A stretch of 64,000 nucleotides of DNA, from assembly GCA_000711775.1 (NCBI GenBank), contig ARYC01017361.1, forward strand, positions 39,241 to 103,240, given 5' to 3'. Origin of the DNA: Oxytricha trifallax (Eukaryota > Ciliophora > Spirotrichea > Sporadotrichida > Oxytrichidae). Below the pieces are notes generated by a model. That model was given only the letters and a program-made list of their open reading frames with translations, had not been told where the DNA came from and searched no databases. The position numbers were made by a program, and so were the translations under genes. Position 1 is the first letter of the stretch. The number at the start of each line of letters is the position of its first letter. This document shows positions 57,590 to 64,000 of the stretch, in pieces.

Positions 57590-58268
57590 CATTTATTTCC
57601 AATACTTTTTATAAAAAACATTCAATACAAATGAAAAACTTAAAATAAAATATCAGCAAATTCCTTGAAATTTAGTTAAAATTTTTACCAATTATAATTT
57701 TATTCTAAAAATAATCCTTAACAAGATAGCTTGATTTATTTTAATTAAAAAAAATATATTTTTTTTTATATTTGAATTCATAAAATGATTTAAACAAAAT
57801 ATTATTAATTGTTGTGAGGCAAGTTAAGTTATTTTCTTATTTTGTAAAAAAATTCTTATTTCAAAGTTAAATAGTACGAAATTTAATATTAATATAAAAA
57901 CTATTCTATTTGTGAATAAATACTCCACTAAAATTGCAAACTTGATTGATTTATATCTGAATAAATTAATTTATTTCAAAATCTAAATTGCACATAAAGA
58001 GAGATAGTGAAAAATTGGATTTGATTTAAGGAAGAGATAGTCAATTTATTATTTAGCCAGTTGATACCGCACGTGATGCGAGTATGTGCCATTCTATAGT
58101 TCAACCTTTACAAAATACTCAAAATCAAAATCAAAATATATGAATTCAAATCAATTAAATCGATTTCAATTACCTCTCGCTTAATTGTTTAAATTAATAT
58201 TTAGATTAGGTATTAAATCAATTAAATATCAATAAATATATCACAAATATTTCTTGATATTATCATAG
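57590..58268. other. AT-rich spacer, no gene seen
   Basis: Between the PP2A subunit start and the 3' end of the next minus-strand gene. No protein-like frame or RNA motif. A few short direct repeats near 58115-58145 (TCAAAA units). Confidence 0.5.
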
Positions 58269-59975
58269 TCAGTTCGTCAAAAACTAGACCTTAAAGTTAG
58301 ACTGTTGACTGAGTTATAAACTTTGCTTAGATTTTGAATCCTTCTTATCTTGAGTTATTTAGATTTTCTAACTCTCTGTATAATTTATTTCTATTTCTTA
58401 TTTGGTAAAGTCTATATCTTGTAGGAATATCTTTGATTTGGGAAATTTAATTATAAATATATTTAATATAATTGAAATTCGTGACAGTTAAATTTCTGGA
58501 AATCTGGACAATATGGTACTTGTTCAATAGAGAATTTAAAATTAGCTGGACTTTACTATTGGCGGTATGCCTCTATCGCATCCCTGAATCGAGATAACTT
58601 AACTTTAATTTTCGCAACAAAATAACTAAAAAATCACTAAAATTAAAGTTAAGTTATCTCGATTCAGGGATGCGATAGAGGCATACCGCCAATAGTAAAG
58701 TCCAGCTAATTTTAAATTCTCTATTGAACAAGTACTATATTGTCCAGATTTCCAGAAAGTTAACTGTCACGAATTTCAATCATATTAAAAATATTTATAA
58801 TTAAATTTCCCAAATCAAAGATATTCCTACAATATTAAGTTTTTATTGATTGAGATCTTCAGGTTTGAAGTCTAGATCATTATTAATAAATCTCTGTGAA
58901 TTAATATCAATCTTATCATTGTCATCTTGAGTTAATGGATTAAAGTTTATAGATTCCTTATACAACTGTAAGTTAAATCTATTTTTTTTCTGATAAAATG
59001 TTAAAACCTGACGGAGCAAAAGCATTATCACTATTGACCATTATATAATAAGCGTTTTATGTACTGCTAGTTTTAGCTGAATTTCTCAATGATGAATTTA
59101 TTTTTGATGAACTTTATAAGAGTAATTACTCTTTAATCTTTCTACTTATAATTTTAGATGATTTTGGTCTTATTTTCGTATAGTTAGTGCTTAATGATAC
59201 TTTAGTAGAGGCTTTTTAAAGTTTATGATTTGTAATTTAACTTTTATTTGAAGCAGATTCTTTGATTTCTCTTAACTTTCAAGAATCAACAATTTCTTTA
59301 CTTGATTACTCAATAACTTTGTTTTACAATCAATATTTTACGTTTTAAGATTTATTCAATTAATGCCTCACCTATGTTTGAGGTTAAATTTCTTTATTTA
59401 TTAGCACATTTTCAAATATCTAATCTTAATATCCTTTAAGTGAGTATCTCATGTTTTATTAGTTTTACATATCAATAATTTCTCTCTAAGATGTTCCATA
59501 ATTCTAAAGCCTTCTCATTTTTTTACCGATAATTTGGCAAAAGTATCATCAAACACTATAGAATCATCTACATAGCAGTAACCGTAGTTTATATTTGTCC
59601 CTTTTTCTATCAATGGTTCGTTAGACTATAATCAAATACTTATTAAATCGTTGGTGACTGTGTATTTTGATTACCTTCTTTTTAGAACTGTTTATTTTTT
59701 CAAGTATAGTTTTGAAATTCTAAGTATCGTATAAACCAGGCACTGTTTACACACTGACAAACATGTTCTAATAAAAGAAATATAATGATATATTGCTTTT
59801 ACTTTTGGTTATTGAAACCTCTCTCATTTGAAAAAGTGGAAAACCTCTCATTAAATGATTGATGATATTTGTCTTTAGCTAACTCCAAATTAGTGCCATC
59901 GTGCTTTATCTAAGGTTACAGAAACTCTCCTGTGCGTTCTTTTGGTGATCTGAATTTTAAGTTAGTTGGTCTCAT
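58269..59975 (-). CDS. Uncharacterised gene split by a 414-bp palindrome
   Basis: ATG 59975 (M-R-P-T-N-L-K-F-R-S-P-K-E-R-T-G-E-F). Introns near 59760-59796 (GTAAAAGC…ATTAG) and 59635-59684. The second exon has V-P-G-L-Y-D-T-Q-N-F, reminiscent of PG-rich (SHIPPO/STPG) repeats of axonemal proteins; only one unit is seen. The later exon reads N-P-L-T-Q-D-D-N-D-K-I-D-I-N-S-Q…E-D-L-N-Q up to 58833. Beyond the palindrome the coding resumes I-D-F-T-K-Q-E-I-E-I-N-Y-T-E-S-Q and ends V-Q-F-L-T-N at TGA 58269-58271. Confidence 0.5.
58419..58832. mobile_element. 414-bp near-perfect palindrome inside a coding exon
   Basis: Arms 58419-58612 and 58638-58832 are inverted copies (about 194 bp, a few mismatches) around a 25-bp loop. 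Ends read TTGTAGGAATATCTTTGATT. No coding content. It interrupts the minus-strand gene between E-D-L-N-Q and I-D-F-T-K. No clear target duplication. Its sequence is unrelated to the other elements here. It would form a long hairpin if transcribed. Confidence 0.85.
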
Positions 59976-60115
59976 TTATTCTAGCTGTTTTATAATTATA
60001 AAGAATATTCAATTAGAGTAAAATAATAATATAAGTTAAACCAAAACTTTTGCTTTTTGATTAATAAATTTTATCTAAATTATAATATTCATAATATTAT
60101 AATAATAAAACGAAT
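59976..60115. promoter_or_regulatory. Divergent intergenic spacer, 140 bp
   Basis: Lies between the start codons of the minus-strand gene at 59975 and the plus-strand gene at 60116, so it must hold both promoters or be bidirectional. Almost entirely A/T, no motif identifiable by eye. Confidence 0.45.
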
Positions 60116-62371
60116 ATGAAGAGTAAATTGATTTTGAAAAGGAAACCGTAGATCCTCAACATTATTAATTATAATGACCATAAACTAAGTTGAATTGATA
60201 CTAGAGAAACTGGATATCACAGTAACAAAGACAAAAATTTCTTAAGAATAGTTTCATCTAGTAATTAAAACTCCTCTCAAAACTCACCAGTAGTAAGAAA
60301 GTTACAAGAAAATGGAGTAGGCAATTTAAATAATGTAAGCAGAGCAGACTAAAAAGAAAAATCCTACAAGAGGCTGAAATAACTGCGAAATCCATAGTTT
60401 TAGCAAAGAAACAGAAACTCAGTAATTGATGAAGATCAACTACTTGTGCAGCCAATCAAGTCTAATCAGCAACTTCTAGGAATAGGTTAAATGGAAGGAT
60501 AGAGTAATACCAGTCATAAAATTAGCAGTAGTTTAAGTAACTATCATACTAATTTTCTTCAGAGAAGGAAGTCCATTTAATAAAGCAATACTAGGCTTTA
60601 ATCAGTGGCAAATGTAAATTTTTACACAATTAGAGTAGGATAACAGCAAATCAATAATGTGTTTTTGAAAATGCTCAAAAAGAAAAAGCCAATAATTATA
60701 GTTAAGCTTAGACTACTCATCATAGAAATCATAATAGCATGAATAACTTTAATTTCAATTCCCATAATAATGGTTTCAAATAAGCATTTGAATAACAAGA
60801 CAATTAATAGCAACCAATTTATCTTGGCTAGTTATTAGGAGCAATTCAATTTATAAAGCTTAGCATCTTTACTATTGTCTTTAATAAAAAATTAGAGGGT
60901 AAATAAATAATTATTTTGAGTATTTGCATTAGTTTAATTTTCTTTTATTTTGTAATTGACTATAACTCTAGGATATTGATAACTTTTATCATTTTGAATT
61001 AATCATATAAGGATTATAAATAAATGCGTGATTTTTTTATTGGGGCAATAAATACATCCATAATAAATTTGAGTAAATATTATGCTAAAATTCGAATAAG
61101 CCTTCTCTACCCAGATTTTCAACAAATATTAGTAATTTTTTATTATTTAAGAATCCATTTGTGCACAGAGTAATAGGGCATAGGGAATTTCGTAAAACAT
61201 AGATAGGATTACCAACCATTTAGTAACATTTAACCCTTCGAAAAAACAAATCAAGACTATGGAATACTCTAACAATCCCTGAAACTCGTTGATCACAATA
61301 AATTTGTCAATTATTTGTAAAAAATCAAGTCAAATTAAGAAAGTCCTCAAAACAGGTGTGGATGGTATTAAGATCATATAAACGGCTGTGTAGTCAAAGA
61401 GTTTGAAATTAAAAATGAGGGTGTAAATTAAAATAATAATCAGCAAGAGTGCTATATCGCAGGCATGAAAATAAAACCTAAAATCAAAATTAATCTTAAC
61501 AATAAACAAAGAAATGGGCTAATCTAGTCATTTAAAAGAGATGACACTGGAAAATCATCTGTCTTTAGTGTTAACCAACCACTATTTAACTTGAAAAATA
61601 AGGGATAAAAAGACAGTTCCTTAAAATAGCTATAATTCTCGTGTGGTCAATCTCAGAGTGAAGTGAGAGATTAGGGTCATGGGGTTTAAAAATATAAATA
61701 AGGTTAATTACTTCTGTTTAAAATGTAATTTGTAAACACCCACTTGCTTGAATATTAATTTACCAGTTTTTAATGACATTGAGAACACCCTTGATGATTA
61801 AGATTGCAGAATAAAAGAACTAAATAAGATTCCAAATATCAATAGCTATCAAGTCTTTACTTAAAACAAAGCAAATATTAAGCTAAGTGATCAGAGAAGA
61901 ACTTATGAATAGGGAGATGATGATATTTGTGTAATTAGTGATTTTGGTAAACTGAACGAAGAGACTACACCTATTATGTCAATAATGATGCATAAATATA
62001 ACTCAAGTTTTTACACATCAACTAATTAAGCTTAAAACATAAAAAGTATCAATACTGTAAACACATCAAACTAATCATCCACTACTAAAAATGCAAATCG
62101 GGAGAATGAAAAACATGATAAAATTAAAGATTTTGAGTTAAAAAGTGGGAAAAATGGTGCTAATAAAACTGTCAAGAAATCCAGTAAAAAGTCATGACGT
62201 AGCAGCAAAATTAGAGTCCAATTAAGAAGTGGTTAAGAGAAGAGAAATATCATTTCCAGGGTATAAAATTTGAAATCACTAAGAATTAAAAGAAAATATG
62301 AGCATTAATATATAACAAGAATTTTCCTCAGATTTATTTTATTAACAAATTTGTAATATATCCTTTCTTGA
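60116..62371 (+). CDS. Long Q/N/S/K-rich protein, unknown
   Basis: ATG 60116 (M-K-S-K-L-I-L-K-R-K-P-Q-I-L-N) and a Ser/Asn/Gln-rich exon to about 60890. An AT-rich intron or several (about 60898-61150) follow. Then a better-ordered stretch with V-D-H-N-K-F-V-N-Y-L, N-G-C-V-V-K-E-F-E-I-K, C-Y-I-A-G-M-K-I-K-P-K-I, then D-D-D-I-C-V-I-S-D-F-G-K-L-N-E-E and a Lys-rich tail. Likely end TGA 62369-62371. Frame changes at about 60660 and 61690-61790. No domain recognised. Confidence 0.5.
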
Positions 62372-63269
62372 AAAAGACAATTAAAGAGGATGGTAGATAA
62401 AATATTTGTATGTTTACTTATTAGTTCACTTATTTTATTGTTATGGAAAGATTGTTATGAGCATTTTCTATAATTTTGATGAATCATTATTTTTATATTT
62501 GATTCAATATATCATATTTATTTTAGATTTACTTCTTGGTATTCCTGATGCTTATTTGTTGATCCGTTAATTTAATTGGGATGAGCAATCAAAATATGTT
62601 TAAATTTAAATTAATCAGTAGAAGTTACAATACTCTTTTTCCTTGAATTTTTGTTAATTAAGGGGAAGTTGCTGATACTACTTTTTTAATTTATTTAATT
62701 TGCCTTAGAATCCATTTCATTATAAAAACTATAAAATTAAATATATCATTTTGTATTAAGATTAATCTAATATGGTATCTAATAAAATTATTATAAGTTA
62801 AAATGAAATACTTTGATTGAGTAATAATCATATGATAAAATACGATTTAAAAATATAAATTTTATTGGAATTAACTATTAAAATTAATTTTATTTGTAGT
62901 AATTTTTTATTTATAATATAAATATATTATAAATTATCGTATAAATCATTATTAAGTTAAATTAATTGGCAGGATATAGCTATTTTGATTTTATTCTAAA
63001 ACAGAAAAATTGAGATACTTTTAAGATTTCTGATTAAATAAAATAAAGGGGTATTGTTATATATTTGTTATGTATGAAGATTATATAGTCTTATTTAATT
63101 AATTATTTAAAGATCCTTTTCATTTATTGAAAAATTGAGATGTTATTACCATTTAATTAGAGTTACCTGAACTTTATTGGCTATTAATAAAAAGAATTTA
63201 TTTCATATTTTTATTAAATATTTGGACTTTAAAATTATATGATGAAGAATGAGAAACTAACAATACCTT
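62372..63269. other. AT-rich intergenic region, nothing seen
   Basis: About 0.9 kb with long A/T runs and no coding or repeat structure that I can support. Confidence 0.55.
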
Positions 63270-63839
63270 TTCATTGTTTATAAATATTCTTAACTATATC
63301 TCTGGATTCTTTCCGAATCGATCTACGTCGATATTCTTTTCGAATCCATAATTACACTACTAGTCTCAAGCGTCCTACAATTATCTATTTAACTCTAATT
63401 ATTAGGGGGATTCTTAGTTGTCTTTGATGTGACCTATCTAATATGTCTATTTGTGTTCAAAGATAAGGATTGAATTATTTCATTTAATAGAGTAGTTTAT
63501 TGGCTCCTTGTATTCGAAAGACCAACAATTTAGCGTGTTTACAATTAATATTTTTGATTTTAAACTTAATCATAAACAAAATATCTAACAAATTTGTTGT
63601 TTAAAAGTTTATGAAGCCCTTCTTTATTACAGCTTGATAATTTAGCCATTAATCTATTGTTCTCTCACTATATAGATAGATAAATAAAACATTGAATACT
63701 TACTAGATTTAAACTACTTAAAACCCATATTCATTGTCACAGACGCTGCTACATCTCTGTTCTCCATAGCCACTGGATAATGATTGGTCTCAGGTTTAAT
63801 CAAACCAAGAAGTATATCCTCAAACTCATCTTCCATCAT
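63270..63839 (-). CDS. Short gene, unknown
   Basis: ATG 63839 (M-M-E-D-E-F-E-D-I-L-L-G-L-I-K-P-E) begins a clean exon to about 63720. After an AT-rich intron (about 63545-63715) a Ser/Thr/Gln-rich exon follows (L-S-N-T-R-S-Q-Q-T-T-L-L-N-E-I-I; R-I-S-T-Q-I-D-S-E-R-I-Q-R-Y). The acidic N-terminus and polar C-terminus give no family. The end is uncertain. Confidence 0.45.
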
Positions 63840-63900
63840 TCTATAAATCATTAATCATTTCTGGGAATAATTAAATAAATATATCATTCTTAGCATGATG

Positions 63901-63929
63901 GTGAGTATCGTCAAATTTTCGATACTCAC
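63901..63929. repeat. Perfect 10-bp hairpin (GTGAGTATCG/CGATACTCAC)
   Basis: GTGAGTATCG, 9-nt AT loop, CGATACTCAC. It lies 60-90 bp upstream of the ATG at 63839 (minus-strand gene), thus in its promoter or 5' UTR. It could be an operator-like palindrome or an RNA hairpin. Confidence 0.6.
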
Positions 63930-64000
63930 TGTTAGAGTCTTCTTATATTACACTATCATCTTAATTGATAAACATAAAATCCATAAATTGAGTATTATTG

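Overview
The window reads as nuclear DNA of a ciliate with a reassigned code, very AT-rich. TAA and TAG sit at glutamine positions inside conserved domains, and TGA serves both as tryptophan (MORN repeats, an ankyrin H-W-A-C motif) and as the usual terminator. This matches the karyorelict code (NCBI table 27; Loxodes/Parduczia type). A Condylostoma-like heterotrich is the main alternative. Genes are dense, on both strands, with GT-AG introns that are often only 30-60 nt. Because stop-based ORF finding with the standard code fails here, calls come from manual reading with UAR=Gln and UGA=Trp/stop. Many ORFs also show 1-nt frame breaks, mostly at short A/T runs.

Layout. 0-10 kb: a MAPK-like kinase, a small TIR element, a glutathione-peroxidase-fold protein without its peroxidatic cysteine, a Q/N-rich gene split by a 1.4-kb TIR element with 8-bp target duplication, and two uncharacterised minus-strand genes. 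10-20 kb: GRC3/NOL9 polynucleotide kinase, a ciliate-type SPFH/band-7 protein, two unknowns, a degenerate S10 carboxypeptidase with an EGF-like tail, and an SK-type K+ channel. 20-27 kb: an AGC kinase split by a 1.25-kb nest of inverted repeats, a long Q/N-rich tract, ribosomal protein eL29, and a cyclophilin with a charged/RS-like tail. 28-42 kb: truncated IFT70, an ankyrin-DHHC palmitoyltransferase, two MORN-repeat genes, a SNF5-like subunit, an FCP1-like phosphatase and an RCC1-repeat protein. 43-52 kb: an LRR protein, a large UBC-fold protein, a secretory ORF abutting a 643-bp inverted repeat, a small membrane protein, class-3 aldehyde dehydrogenase and an OB-like small protein. 52-64 kb: a disordered Q/K-rich protein, PP2A B'' subunit, a gene split by a 414-bp palindrome, a long Q/N-rich gene and a partial minus-strand gene.

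The most interesting signal is that at least three structurally unrelated inverted-repeat elements lie inside protein-coding exons, with the host reading continuing on the other side. In one case the frame is restored exactly by removing the element plus one target duplication. This is what IES-like germline-limited DNA would look like, although retained or polymorphic transposons are an equally allowed explanation from sequence alone.
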